A stretch of DNA of 64,000 bases from Microbotryomycetes sp. JL201 (Eukaryota > Basidiomycota > Microbotryomycetes). Shown here one piece after another: positions 53,032-64,000 of the stretch. Below the pieces are notes generated by a model that had not been told where the DNA came from, ran no database searches, and worked only from the letters and a program-made list of their open reading frames with translations. The stretch's first letter is position 1; every line of letters starts with the position of its first letter. The stretch spans positions 744,001 to 808,000 of the forward strand of contig JAQYUZ010000001.1 in the NCBI GenBank assembly GCA_033819885.1, read 5' to 3'. The position numbers and the translations under genes are program-made.

Positions 53032-54039
53032 ATGGGTCTGCTGACGATCATTCGCAAGACGCGCCTGAAAGAGAAGCAAGTGCGCGTCCTCATGCTGTCA
53101 GTCCTCGTCTTGTCGATTTGTTCAGCACGACAACCTGCGCAGAAGAAAAAACGCCTAATCTGTGCTTGTAGGGGACTGGACAATGCAGGCAAGACGACAA
53201 TCGTCCAGCGTCTGTTGAACAAGGACATCAACAAGGTCGCACCAACTTTGGGCTTCTCAATCAAAACGTTGACCTACAAAGGTTACAACCTCAACATTTG
53301 TCAGTCGCCGTTCGTTCGACCCGTCTCTGGCAAGTGGCGCTCGTGTGCTCATCATTTCGGTTTGGCACGTCGGCTATGACAGGGGATATCGGAGGTCAAA
53401 CAAGCTTGAGACCGTACTGGCGAAACTATTTTGAAACGACAGACGCAGTCATCTGGGTCGTCGATTCCAGCGACCGAGCTCGGTTGCTCGATTGCAAGCA
53501 AGAACTTGCATCACTATTGCAAGAAGAGGTTAGCCAAGCATTCAGCTATCAAGCAGCCTCCCACGAAACAAAGAACCGAATATTGACCGTTCTTGTTCAA
53601 TGGCGGTGCGTCGCTTGCAGAGGCTGGCAGGCGCTTCATTGCTCGTGTTTGCAAACAAGCAAGACATTCCTGGCTCTCTAACGTCTCAAGAGATCAGCGA
53701 CGTCAGTCACTTGGCAGACCACGCTCAGCTATCCAAGACACTTTTTGAACCCATCATTTCTGACCACGTGTCTCGCAGGCACTCGGACTAGACTCGCTCA
53801 AATCTCACAATTGCCACGTCTTGGCCTGTTCAGCTCGTGCATCATTCAGTCCGTCATCATCTACTACACTTGAATCCACCTTGTCGACCACCGAGACTGT
53901 GGTGATGAACGAACATCAGAACGAGATTGACGAAAGACTATGGCAAGGTTTGGATTGGGTCGTGCAAGAAATGCAAACGAGGGTATATTACGGCGTTCAG
54001 AATCCACTCGAGACAAATTCTTCCATATCACATCATTGA
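53032..54039 (+). CDS. ARL2: ARL2-type small GTPase
   Basis: Five exons, 53032-53096, 53172-53299, 53383-53528, 53621-53701 and 53779-54039, give 226 residues. The start [16 protein letters not shown] is typical of ARL2. The P-loop GLDNAGKTT, switch [38 protein letters not shown] and FANKQDIPG are intact. ARL2 works with tubulin cofactors in microtubule biogenesis. It is about 40 residues longer than usual: a Ser/Thr/Glu-rich insert sits between [10 protein letters not shown] and the final helix [13 protein letters not shown], and a short tail follows. The insert is in one open exon and phase is kept, so it seems genuine. Confidence 0.9.
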
Positions 54040-54329
54040 GGGTTTGTTTTATCGTGGGTGATCACAAGGGCACAATTTCATGTTGTTGTAGTGAAAAAGT
54101 CAAGGACCTCGGGGCAAACATTTCGATCAAGGACTGAGGTAGAGAAGGTAAACAAGTCGATTGTTACACAGTAATGTCACAGCGAAAAGTGTACACAGCA
54201 AAGTGGGATGCAAGAGATCTATAGGCGGAACCAAAGAGAACCGATGGGTATCGATTGCGAGCAACACATGAAACTGGGAGCGACGACGCAAAAGAGGTTC
54301 ACGAGAATGACTCTCGGATCAAAGGGGCT

Positions 54330-56296
54330 TTAGAACGTGATCTTCTTGCCCTCGAAGCTTGCGGCACCACCAGTGCGCTGGTTGCCCCGGCCTGCCCATC
54401 CGTTGTCTCCTCCACCGCGACCACGACCACCGCGTCCTCCTCCACGTCCACCGCGGTCGCCACCAAAGCCACCACGTCCGCCACCTCGTCCACCTCGTCC
54501 ACCTCGGTCGCCACCGAAACCGCCGCGTCCGCCGAATCCTCCGCCACGTCCACCACCGCGTCCACCACGGTCACCTCCGCCAGGTTGACGAGGTTGAGAG
54601 TAGTCAAGGCGCAACCGTCGACCCTCCAACTCGACACCCTCGGCGGCGTCAGGTCCACCCTTGGCAACGGCAGCTTGCGATCCATCAAGCGAAGAAAACT
54701 CGACATAGCCGAAACCTTTAGGTCGGCCATCGTCACCGTAAGGCAAGCGAACATTTGCAACGCTGTGAACGAAAAAAAGGAACGTAAGCCATGTATCGGC
54801 ATGCGGCAAGCAAGCGGAACCCGTCGACTTACTCTCCAAAGTCGGCAAACAACTCCCAGACATTGTCCTGGGTGGCCGAGAACGGCAGGTTGCCAACGAA
54901 CAAGGTCGTCGTAGGCGGGCCAGAGATCGTGTCGTTGAACACACGCTTCGGCTTGTCCTCACGAGGAGGGCGAGGAGCAGTCACGTCAACCTTGATGTTG
55001 CGACCGTCGATTTCTTTGCCGGCGAGCTCGAGCGCCTTTTGGGCAGCCTCGGGCGTCGTAAAGTCGACATAACCAAAGCCACGGCTCTTGCCAGAGTCGC
55101 GGTCAGTGACGACGCGAGCCGAGACAATCTCGCCGACCTCGGCAAACTCGCTGTGGAGCCAATCGTTGTCGACGTTCCACGACAGACCGCCGACAAAGAC
55201 GGTGCATGATTGCGACGCATCGGCAGCCGGAGCAGCGTCAACCTTGGCCTTCTTGGCTGCGGGAGCGCTGTCCTCGGCGGCACGCTTCTTGGAAGGAGCG
55301 GCCTCCTTCATCTCGACATCCTCCGACTCGTCATCGTCGGACGAGTCGTCAGAAGAATCTGAAGACTCGGCATCAGCCTTGGTTGCAGGCTGTCATGGCA
55401 GGGAAGTTAGCGTGCGATCAATCACTGAGTTAGGGACAGACAAGCACAGACGGACCTTGTCTTCCTCGTCGTCAGAAGAGTCAGAGTCCGAGTCAGACGA
55501 GTCGGATTCGTCCTTCTTCGCGGCGGCCTTGCCGTTGGTCTGATAGGAAAGTACAGGTGAATAACAAAGCAGACAAGCGAGACTATTGCAAAACGCACCT
55601 TGACGGGCGCCTTCTTCTCGTCCTCGGACTCGTCGCTGCTGTCGTCGTCGCTCGAGTCTTCTTCGCCCAAGACTGCATCTGCGGCCTTAACGGCGACGTC
55701 TTCGGCTGCCTTGGCTGCTTGCTTGCCGTTGGCGACAACCTTGTCTGTGACCTTCTTGGCCTTGTCCGAGACGGCCGCCACTGCCTTCTTGGCAGTCTCA
55801 ACAGGCTGTGAGCGGGGCGCATGAGTCATGAGTATTCTAGGCAGAAACTGTATTCGGACTGATCTACCTTTTCGTCTTCTGACGAGTCAGAGTCGGAACT
55901 GCTGTCATCGTCGTCGCTCGAGTCTTGCTTCTTGGCGACAGCTGCTGCTGCTGCTGCTGCGGCAGGCTTCTTGGCGTCTTCTTCCTCATCACTTGACGAA
56001 TCGCTGTCGCTGTCGCTCTCGCTGCTTGACGACGAAGACGACTCTTGCTTCTTTTTTGACGCTTTCGACTTTTTAGCGTCAACGGCAGCGCCCTTCTTGG
56101 CCTTTGCGTCCTTTTTCTTGTCTGCGGCTTTTTTAGCAACAGGCGTATCTTTTGCGCTTGGCTTGAGCTTTTGTTGAGCTGCCGTCGTTGACGACTTTGT
56201 CTTTTTGGCGTCGGCGGCGACGGCGGCGGGCGCGGGTGCTGCCTTTGCGGCGTCAGCCTTCTTGGTCGAAGTTTTGGTCGTCTTGGTCTTTCCCAT
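54330..56296 (-). CDS. GAR2: Nucleolin/Gar2/Nsr1-like nucleolar protein
   Basis: Five exons, 55868-56296, 55599-55805, 55456-55539, 54833-55389 and 54330-54762, give 569 residues. The N-terminal half is Lys/Ala-rich, with repeated acidic-serine blocks (SSSESDSDSDSSSDEEED and others), the phosphorylated HMG-like region of nucleolins. Two RRMs follow: RRM1 with TVFVGGLSWNVDNDWL and SRGFGYVDF, RRM2 with TLFVGNLPFSATQDNVWELF and KGFGYVEF. The C-terminus is a long run of FGG and RGG repeats ending in GKKITF. Such proteins bind pre-rRNA and snoRNPs and aid ribosome assembly. Repetitive coding sequence gives strong antisense frames, which I regard as shadows. Confidence 0.92.
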
Positions 56297-56400
56297 TGTT
56301 ATTCAAGAATGGGAACGTGACAAGTTGGGTATGGGCGGAGGAGGGAGGGGGAGTGCGAGAAGAGTCCCAGCGCGCTCGCCGAACTTTTTTTGCCGACGAC

Positions 56401-56430
56401 TTTTTTTTTTTTTTTTTAAAAAAAAAAAAA
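56401..56430. promoter_or_regulatory. Poly(dT)17-poly(dA)13 tract upstream of the nucleolin-like gene
   Basis: A T17 run directly followed by an A13 run, about 105 bp upstream of the reverse-strand start codon. Long poly(dA:dT) tracts exclude nucleosomes in fungal promoters of ribosome-biogenesis genes. The T-A junction is self-complementary. Confidence 0.5.
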
Positions 56431-56894
56431 CACCAGCGTGTATGCACTCGCTCGCATGGCATGTAATCGCGCCATGGTCGCAAACAACATTCGCTCAAGT
56501 GTATATGCCGCCGCCCTGGCACGCCTACTAAATAGTCATAAACAACACGAGTGGCGCGCCTCCTGTCCGCCTAGGGGCCCGAGCGCGCGCAGCCACAGAA
56601 AAAAAATAAGAGATCCACAAGACATCGTTCGAGCAAACATGCTGCATGAGCATTGCAAACGTTCATCTTTGACGGTCTACATCAAAGAAACTAGAGCAAA
56701 AACTACCAGGCAAGTGCTACTCGAAGCACCTTTCGTTTGTTGCTCCCATGGGCGAGACGAAGAGGTGGCAAGTCTTGCGGCTGGCGCAAGACTGCATGGG
56801 CGCACGGCGCCAACGGGAGGAAGAAAAGAAGCGGAAACAACAACATTAATCCAAGAAACCAAACCTCTTGTGAATGCACGCGCGAGCAGAATGC
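56431..56894. other. Distal upstream region of the nucleolin-like gene and 3' flank of the chitinase
   Basis: No coding segment was recognised. A run of Ala/Arg-rich open frame on the forward strand shows no motif. Confidence 0.4.
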
Positions 56895-59800
56895 TCATGC
56901 AGGCAAGCCCATGCCGGCTCGCCACGCTTTCGTCAAAGTCAGACTGAGCGTGTCGCCCGACATTTCCCACATCATGATGCCGCCAATGCCACGTTGCTTG
57001 GCCAGCTGGCCTTTCAACGCCATGGACTGGGCGTCATCGTACGTGACGACAGCTCGACGAGACACGTCGTACAAATACGGTGTCGACGAGCATGTGTCCC
57101 AAGCGCGGGTGTAACCGTTGACGCCGACCGTCTTGCCACCATCCTCGACCATAACGGCGTATCCGAGAAGTTTCCAGTAATTGACCTGGTTGCCTTCGAG
57201 GCCGGACAAATCACCATTGCCGAGCTTCGTCTTGCCCCAGTTGCCCGGATTGAACACGCCAGGCTCGGTCGAGTTTGAGGTCGAGTTGCCCAAGTCGACA
57301 AGCGGGTTCCAGTTTGTCGACTCTGTAATGTTTTGACCTTTGACGCCAGGGCACGGTTGACCAGAATGGTTTCCGGGACAGTAGATGATTTCTTCGCCCG
57401 TACGCGGGTTCGTCGTCTTGATGACATTGCTCTGCGTCGAGTTGAAAACTTGACGCTTTGAAAAATCGATGCCTTGGCGCAGAGCTCGACGGCGCGCTTG
57501 CAAGCGTTGACGCAATTCGCGGTGACCTTTTTCGAAAGCGAGGCGGAACGGAGACACATAGGGCTCGTCGTTGTCGGGCCTGGCAGCCAGGTCGCGATTC
57601 GAGAGCGAGCGCTTCTTGTGCACGAGCGACGTCGCCGTCGAAGCGGAAACGTATCCGTACGCGGGCACGCCCATATAAATCTTGTTGGCAGGCATGCCGG
57701 CCGCCGTCCATGCATCGATCGACGATTGCATGTTGGCGTTCGGTTGCATACTGTTCGGACAAGCGTTTTTAAGTGGCGCGTTTGGACCAGGATAGGCTGA
57801 AGCGCCCCAGACATCATAGTTCATGACGAGAACGGCGTCCAAAACTTTTGCAAACGCTTTGACATCGGCAAGCGGACTACCGTCTGCGCCAATGAATGCC
57901 CGCTGTGTGGCACACGATGAAATGTGCATCTTGCTGCCAAGAGCGGTGCGCAAGTCTTGCAGGAAAAGCAAAAAGTTCGCCGTGTCAACGGAGCGGACGA
58001 CGTTGCCCGACGCTCCCTGAGTGCCAGGGTACTCCCAATCAATGTCGACTCCGTCCACGCCGTAATTGGACACCATGCGAGCAATATTTTGAACAAAGGT
58101 AGCACGGTTGCGACTCAGGACGGCATCGGAAAAGTATTGCGAGCTGGACCAACCGCCGATCGCGATCAAGACTTTTTTGTTGCGCGCATGAGCGGCAGCG
58201 ACGAGTTGACGAAGCAATTGATCAGAATTCCATCCGAGGAATTCAACGTCGTACGTTGAAGTGGGCACAGCGAACGCTGATTCAATTAGGCAGTCAGTCA
58301 GCCGGATACGTCCCAAACTGGCATGCGCACGACCGGCTGCTTACAAAAGTTGATCAAGTCGTAGCGGTCAAAATCAATCTTGTTGATCGGTAGGTCCTCG
58401 TACGTCCAATCGGCGTAGTACCCGCCAGCGACCATTCCGCCGCTCGACGTGGAATCGACAATGCAGCTCGAGCCGGACTGCGTGTAGCCAGTATTGCAAC
58501 GGAACGAGCAGGAGCGACTGGTCTGATCACAATAATTGTGAGCGTTGGCAGGCACAGAAAGGCCAGAGCAGTCGGCCGTAACGGCACAAGTTTTACCCGT
58601 CGAAGATGGGGGTTTCGAAGTTGTCGTCGAAGTCGGCGCACGAGTTGTGGTTGTCGTGGGAGCAGACGTCATCGAACTAGAGCCCGAAGTGCAGCCGCTG
58701 CCCGATTGAACATAGTTCTTGTTGCAACCTATCGAAAGAACTCGTCAGCCACACTTATCTGCTCGCGCTTCTAAAAGAGCACTGACGCCAGCTGCAGGTG
58801 TTTTTCTTGGCATCACACCAGCTGTGAGCGTTGGCAGGAATAGGAATGCCTCCACAGTCGACCGTGAGTGCGCACCAGCGCGTAGTCACGGCTGGCTGAC
58901 TGGCAGACGTCGTCGACGTCGCCTGCTGGCCGCCATTTTTCTGGCACTCTTTCGTCCAAGGATTCATCGTGTAACCAGAGAGACAGTCTGTACGGGTAGC
59001 CACCCAAAAGGATCACGTCAGATACCGAAAAAGCCAAGCCTTCTTCAACACTCACTCAATTGGCACTGTTTCGTGCTGGGGTTGCAGTAGGGCTTCGAAT
59101 TTGGGATCAATGTCAAGTCGGAGCACTCTGACGTCTTTGTGCAGCCTGATCCGATGCCCGTGTTCTTTTGGCAGATCTTTGTCCACGGGTTCATCGTGTA
59201 GCCAGACAAGCAGTCTGAATTGGCGCCCGCGTTAGCGGAAAAGCGTGAACCAGTGCGACCGGCATCCTGCTTACTCAATTGGCACTGCTTCGTATTAGGG
59301 TTGCAATACGGTTTGGCGTTTTCGATCAAAGTCATGCCCGAACAGTCGGCAGTAACACGGCAGTCGATCGATTGAGGCGTGGTAATGGCAACACGTGAGC
59401 AACCCGTGCTCCTTTTGATAAAATTCTTGTTGCATCCTGCACAGCAGGCCTGATCAGCGGCTTCTCGAGGCATACAAAGTGAGGTGAGTACTCACGCCAG
59501 CTGCAGACTTTTCCGTTCTCAACATCGCACCATTGATGGGCGTTAGCAGGAATCCTTTCGCCTTCGCAATCGGTCGTCAAAGAGCAAGACTTTTCACCGT
59601 CTCGTTTGGCCTTCGGGTTTGGCACAATCTCGTCGTCGTCAATGTCGCGCTCCTCAATGTGGTGCGAGAGCGCAATCTTGGGGTTTGTGACGGGCAATAC
59701 GACAACGGGAACAGGAGATCGGCGTTTGAGGATGACGGAACCCGTAGCGGGTGCGGCCGTCTCGACGGGTTGGGGAGCGAGGGAGACGGTGTCAAGAGGT

Positions 59801-60057
59801 GGCCAGGGAGCACGCTTAGCTTTGTTGCTCCGGAGCGCACCGATGATGGCCTCGTCAATATCCGTAGCAAGAGCGTTACGACGTTGGCGCAAGTCGGCGA
59901 GCGAGCGGGTGGCGCGATCGGTTACTGGCTTGAGCAGGGGGCCGTACATAGCGGCGGCCCCACGGTTGGACGCTGGCAGGGCATCTGCAGTCGATGTGGA
60001 GAGAGAAAGCACGGCGGTGATCGCGACGAGCACGTTGGCCGCGAAAGAGCAGTGCAT
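56895..60057 (-). CDS. Secreted GH18 chitinase with repeated Cys-rich modules
   Basis: Six exons: 59496-60057, 59275-59436, 59056-59214, 58787-58987, 58345-58728 and 56895-58276 (949 residues). A signal peptide (LVAITAVLSLSTSTADA) and an Arg/Lys-containing prodomain precede five Cys-rich modules of about 35-40 residues, with patterns such as TADCSGMTLIENAKPYCNP and IPANAHSWCDAKKNTCSW. Three GH18-facing blocks follow: VLIAIGGWSSSQYF, the catalytic GVDGVDIDWEYPG with the full DxxDxDxE, and MNYDVWG. The final IGGIMMWEMSGD strand closes the barrel. Module boundaries coincide with introns, suggesting exon duplication. A charged insertion with dibasic sites lies near 57.45-57.62 kb. It should hydrolyse chitin outside the cell or in the wall. 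Confidence 0.92.
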
Positions 60058-60956
60058 GTTTCGCGAGCTTTGATCTCGATTTAGGAGTATGTTGTTGTTA
60101 TTGAATAGATGGTTTGGAGTTCGAAAGCGTCACAGACTAGCTGTGGCAGACCGTTGGCTCGGCGTTCCGGCGCCGGAGATGAGAAGTGAAGGAGTTGCAG
60201 CCGGTGCAACGGAGCAAGTCAGGCTGGTCGTGAGGTCGAACGACAGCCGAGGGAGACTTTTGCGGAGTTGAAAGGAGAGAAACCGGTGTCCTGAGTCGAC
60301 GGGAGATCGAATCGCTTGCAGAATAGGTGCAAGGGCGCGACGGATCTGTCGAGACTGAGCGGTTGGATGACGAGAAGAAGCGGAGATGAAGAGAGATAGG
60401 ACACCGGGAGGGCAGAGGGAAGAAAGCTGACAAGTGGGAGGGTGGCTAGTGACCCTGTACTTGGCCGCTTCGCTCTGTGACGCAGAGGTGAAGAGAAAGA
60501 AAGCCGTGCGCGGTGAGAGGGCGCGCCGCACCCAGAGTTGAATGACTCGTCTACGCCCGATCGTCCGTCGCTTCATTTACTTGGGGCGCTGCAATGACAT
60601 CAGTTCACGTCTCACACCTCGAGAACTATACATGCATCGCACAAGTGCCAAACTCCTGAAGCACCGTGCACTGACCATTTGCATGGAACCAACGCTCTGT
60701 GCGCACACTCGCGCTTGGCGGAGATGGCGCGCACGGACCGCCAGCCCACGAGTCTCGTCGAGTACGTCGGCTCGTCAGGTCCTTGAAACAGCGCATTTGA
60801 AAATGTTCACACAGCCTTGGCCTTATTCTTGGCTTCCTTCGCATCACTGCCCCTCTTCTCGCCATCATCTGCACTTAAACCCGCACAGCGCACGACCCGC
60901 ACGCCACTCGGCAGTAGCTCGCTCCCTCTACGTGGACCTTGCAACTTCTTCAAGAC
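60058..60956. other. 899-bp intergenic stretch
   Basis: Promoter of the chitinase gene and of the next gene. Purine-rich near 60.18-60.45 kb. No conserved coding segment or RNA gene was recognised. Confidence 0.4.
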
Positions 60957-61616
60957 ATGAGGCTGTCAAAACATTTCATTGTCGCCATGGCGTGTGCTTT
61001 GGCAACCATGTCCAGCTCTGCGAGCGCCACCTTGCTATCCTCGCCACACACGATTCACCTACGCCGGCTCACAGCGAACGCTACAGAGGTTTTTGCGGGC
61101 GTGCCCGTCGATCGAATTCCTACCAAGCTCGCTCAGCGACAAGCAACGGATGCAATCAGAGGGCCTGAACGTTTTGTATTCAGACAGCAAGCTCATGCGG
61201 CTCTCCGACGGCGGGCTCAAGCTACACATGCCCGCACCGGGGAGGGTTCTAGCCCGAACCGAAAGACAGTGGCTGGATCGGCCACCCAATATGTTCAAGC
61301 AAGTCATGCGACTCTTGTCGTCAAAGCAAGTGTACGAGGCGAGAGGCGCCGCGTGTCCTTGGAGACTCTGGCGTCCGATCAAGGTCATGGAACACGCGCC
61401 AAGCAAGCCTACGATTCAAATCAGCCAGAGCGGCAGATACCGAGCACTGTGCCCGTGCGGCCGCCCACTCAGCGATCAAACGTTTCGACAGAGTCGAGTC
61501 ATCGTAAACCTGGGCCAGTTTTTGCGCGAGTCAACTACAGCCGCCAACGCATGCAAATCAAGATGAAGCGGACAACGGAAAGTATTGGTCTGTCACACCA
61601 CCGCAGGCGGCTGTGA
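60957..61616 (+). CDS. Putative small secreted protein
   Basis: A single-exon frame of 219 residues from ATG 60957. The N-terminus MRLSKHFIVAMACALATMSS has the charged-hydrophobic-small pattern of a signal peptide, with likely cleavage after SSASA. The mature part is basic, Arg/Gln/Ser-rich and without motifs; only single Cys residues are seen. No homologue was recognised. It may be a lineage-specific secreted protein, but a chance frame is possible because composition is the only support. Confidence 0.35.
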   Translation: MRLSKHFIVAMACALATMSSSASATLLSSPHTIHLRRLTANATEVFAGVPVDRIPTKLAQRQATDAIRGPERFVFRQQAHAALRRRAQATHARTGEGSSPNRKTVAGSATQYVQASHATLVVKASVRGERRRVSLETLASDQGHGTRAKQAYDSNQPERQIPSTVPVRPPTQRSNVSTESSHRKPGPVFARVNYSRQRMQIKMKRTTESIGLSHHRRRL

Positions 61617-62629
61617 GGCGGAATATGCGAGCTCAAAGCAAGTCTTTCATGTGACTCGAGAAAGGGTTTGTCTGGGGTTTCCAGGGATCTGGGGATATGC
61701 GTGTTTGTTGTATGTTCTGATTTGCCTGTGCAACGGTGGGTTTACGTTCGAGTCAAACTCGAGCCGGCGCCACGAAATAGAGCGCTGCGAGATCCAGCCA
61801 ATCTACGGCAGTGTAGTTTCTGAGCTTGAACAGCGGTTGGTGCCAGCCCTCGTGAGACTGAGAGCTCGTCGCACAAGATCCATGGTTGCATACATATGCA
61901 TGTCAATCCGCGGTCCTGCTTCGGAAACTGCTGCCACTCCGGGTCCGGCAACACCATTCCGGAAAATCCATCAATTGCTCATGACTACATGTGTGGGTTA
62001 GTTCGATACGCCGAATTCCATCGAAAGCCGCAGAACGAATGCACTCCAACGTCCGAGTCAAAAGAAGCGCCGGGTGCGCGCCGGAAGCCCGCCGCCGCCG
62101 TGCGCAGTATTCTGGGACGTGGGCGCGATGCGATGGACGGCTTTGGGTTGCAATGGAAGCAGGCGACGTGTATGGACTGGAAAAGTGTACATATGACCGC
62201 TACAATGCCAGTGACTGCACCTTTTGTGCATATGATCTCGATCGCGCCAGCAGATCTTGGAGCTCTCGCTTGATGATGATGACTCGAGCAAACACTTTTC
62301 GCTGACCAAGCAAGTGATCGCCGGTCGCACCTCCGCCTCCCCAGATTCTCGCAAGCCGGCTTGTCGTGCCGCCATCAAGAGAAAAAGAGTCAAGCGCAAA
62401 GCTACGGCTTGCTTTCTTTAACGCGATCGAGATTGTCTGGCAGGTTGTCTTCCTGCTTGTGCCATCTCTAGCTGGTGCCAACTCGTCTCGTCGCTCCCGG
62501 ATCCCGCTTCGCCTGCTCGAGCACTTGCGTCAAGCACTTTCGGCCCCATCTCCGCCCAAGCTCTGCAACCAAAGCTCGGCCAACTCATCCGAATCAGCTA
62601 CAGAATCCATCAGGAGGAATCACTTCACA
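61617..62629. other. About 1 kb without a recognised gene
   Basis: Several short frames occur on both strands, none with motifs or clear splice sites. The right end holds a Ser-rich in-frame leader directly before the arrestin-type start and is probably its 5' UTR. Confidence 0.4.
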
Positions 62630-64000
62630 ATGATTACGGCCTTGTTCAATGGCGCCACGCTCGATATCAACCTCGCAGAAGACTTTGCCTTTGTGCACCC
62701 TGAATGTGTGCCAGGGTACCCCGCTCGCGATCCAATCATACATGGCACAGCCACTTTGACGTTGTCAAGTGCGAGGCAAGTCAGCCAAATAAAGGTCGTT
62801 TTCGAAGGTCTCAGCGACGCCTACGGAGGCAATGGAACGGTGTACGAATCGACAACTAGCTTACACAAGGAACTCGTGCTCGATCTCAAGGACGAGCTGT
62901 TTGAAGCTGGCGCCCATGCGTGAGTGACCGTCCGCGGATGTCCGGCGTTTGTCCGAGAGACTGAACGCTCGCGAAATATCCTCCCAGCTTTAGCTTTTCG
63001 TTCATCGTGCCGTCGCAGACTGCAGTGTACCAGAGGTGCACCTACGGCCGTGTACGCCACTTTGGTGCGTTCGTGCCCTAACATTCAGGCGGTTTCGAGC
63101 CTTCTGGGCTGACTTTTGTCGTTGCAATGTCGCGCACAGTCAAAGCAACGGCAAAGTTTCCCGGGCGATTTTCATCGACAGTGGCTAGCACACCGGTGCC
63201 TGTATACATCATCGCGAACCCTTCGCCAGCCGGAGAACTGCCCGAGCCTCTTGACGTTTCGATTCAACACTTTTCAGAAGATCTCGGACCGGTCGGCATC
63301 GGCATCGCCAGTCCGTACTTGACTGTCGCTGCCTTGTTGAGTACGCGAGTGACATTACTTGGACCGCCTCAACCTGTCGACATTATTGGTATCGAAACTT
63401 ATATCAAGCAGCAGTACAAGGTCTCTTTCAACGACAGTTCGCGCAACTCTTCGCCCGAACCAAAACGGTTCAGGTTGAGAAAAGTCGACCCCTTCAAAGT
63501 GACTCCATCGCTCGTCATTCCAGTTTGTGTCAACGATTGCTCGCCTGAGGAACCTCGCAAGAATGCAGCAGAAAGAATATTAAAAAGCTGTCAGCTGCCT
63601 GACAAGGAACCTTGTTGTCCGGTCAAGCCAGACGTATATTCTACCGATCCAACCCCACTTAAGCAATTGAGGGACAATGAGGGCTTTCACTACTCTAGAA
63701 CGGCGAGAGTTCCGACGGACGATTTTGTCAGACCGACGACATTACCCGGTACAGAAACCCGAATCAGAGTCGGTCATAAAGTTGTTGTTGAGATCAGGTA
63801 CCGCATTCAAGGCGAAACGAGTGACAAGGTGCTTGTTATCGGCAAGGACGTCACGATTGCATCAGTACGTGAGACGAGACGCGTCTCGCAAGTCTCGTGC
63901 TCACTAGTGTTCCCACTCGCAGTGCTGTTGTTGGATCGACTCGCTACTGCTTCCTGCGTACTCCAAGGTCGCACCAAAGGACAGCTCGAAGCGGTTGAGC
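62630..64000 (+). CDS. Arrestin-domain protein (3' partial)
   Basis: Four exons are visible, 62630-62919, 62988-63064, 63089-63864 and 63923 to the window end, where the frame remains open. The arrestin N-domain strands are seen in QVSQIKVVFEGLSDAYGG, AFSFSFIVPSQTAVY and GLTFVVAMSRTVKATAKF. The second domain carries RVTLLGPPQPVDIIGIETY and VVVEIRYRIQG. The second exon is 77 nt and the intron after it only 24 nt (63065-63088), so that boundary is doubtful; a longer alternative was not found. Fungal arrestin-related proteins recruit Rsp5-type ubiquitin ligases to membrane transporters. The start at 62630 is the first ATG that precedes the conserved strands. Confidence 0.65.

Noticed and set aside
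54337-54588. Pro/Arg-rich frame antisense to the FGG/RGG region
   Set aside because: It is the complement of the Gly-rich repeats of the nucleolin-like protein and follows their periodicity; no independent evidence for a gene.

Overview
This 64 kb window is nuclear DNA of an intron-dense fungus, most likely a basidiomycete. Evidence for this is the many short introns (mostly 50-90 nt, GTRNGT...YAG), the fungal-only families (saccharopine dehydrogenase LYS1, SLS1, VFA1, HEM25, DUF2433), a Rac-type GTPase, and a Crypton-like tyrosine recombinase of the kind seen in basidiomycetes. A compact Pucciniomycotina-type genome would fit, but I cannot fix the species. No bacterial operons, CRISPR arrays, rRNA or tRNA genes were seen. 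All exon models were joined by hand, by keeping reading phase and family conservation across GT-AG or GC-AG boundaries.

Layout: 1-23.7 kb is dense housekeeping sequence on both strands: a partial LRR protein, JMJD7-type hydroxylase, Rac GTPase, LYS1, SLS1 divergent from mitoribosomal bL17m, a four-TM protein, POL12 divergent from prolidase, a DUF2433-RGG protein and an LRR protein. 23.7-30.7 kb is an accessory island: two hypothetical genes flank a 31-bp minisatellite, a decayed Crypton-like recombinase, and two adjacent imperfect palindromes of about 930 bp with almost no spacer. 30.9-40.2 kb is housekeeping again: omega-type GST, TAF4, secreted PhoD-type phosphatase, mitoribosomal uL24m divergent from TRM11. 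40.2-43.7 kb holds three unrecognised reverse-strand genes. 44.0-56.3 kb carries RPC1 (19 exons), VFA1, HEM25, ARL2 and a nucleolin/Gar2-like protein. 56.9-64 kb holds a modular secreted GH18 chitinase, a small putative secreted protein and the start of an arrestin-fold gene that runs off the window.

Functional links: three genes serve mitochondrial gene expression (SLS1, bL17m, uL24m) and one serves mitochondrial glycine/haem supply (HEM25). RNA and DNA information processing is strong (POL12, TAF4, RPC1, TRM11, nucleolin). Small GTPases RAC1 and ARL2 act in polarity and tubulin folding. PhoD and the chitinase are secreted. Several promoters share a TCACGTG box. Four introns use GC-AG boundaries and several exons are extremely small (9, 12 and 16 nt).
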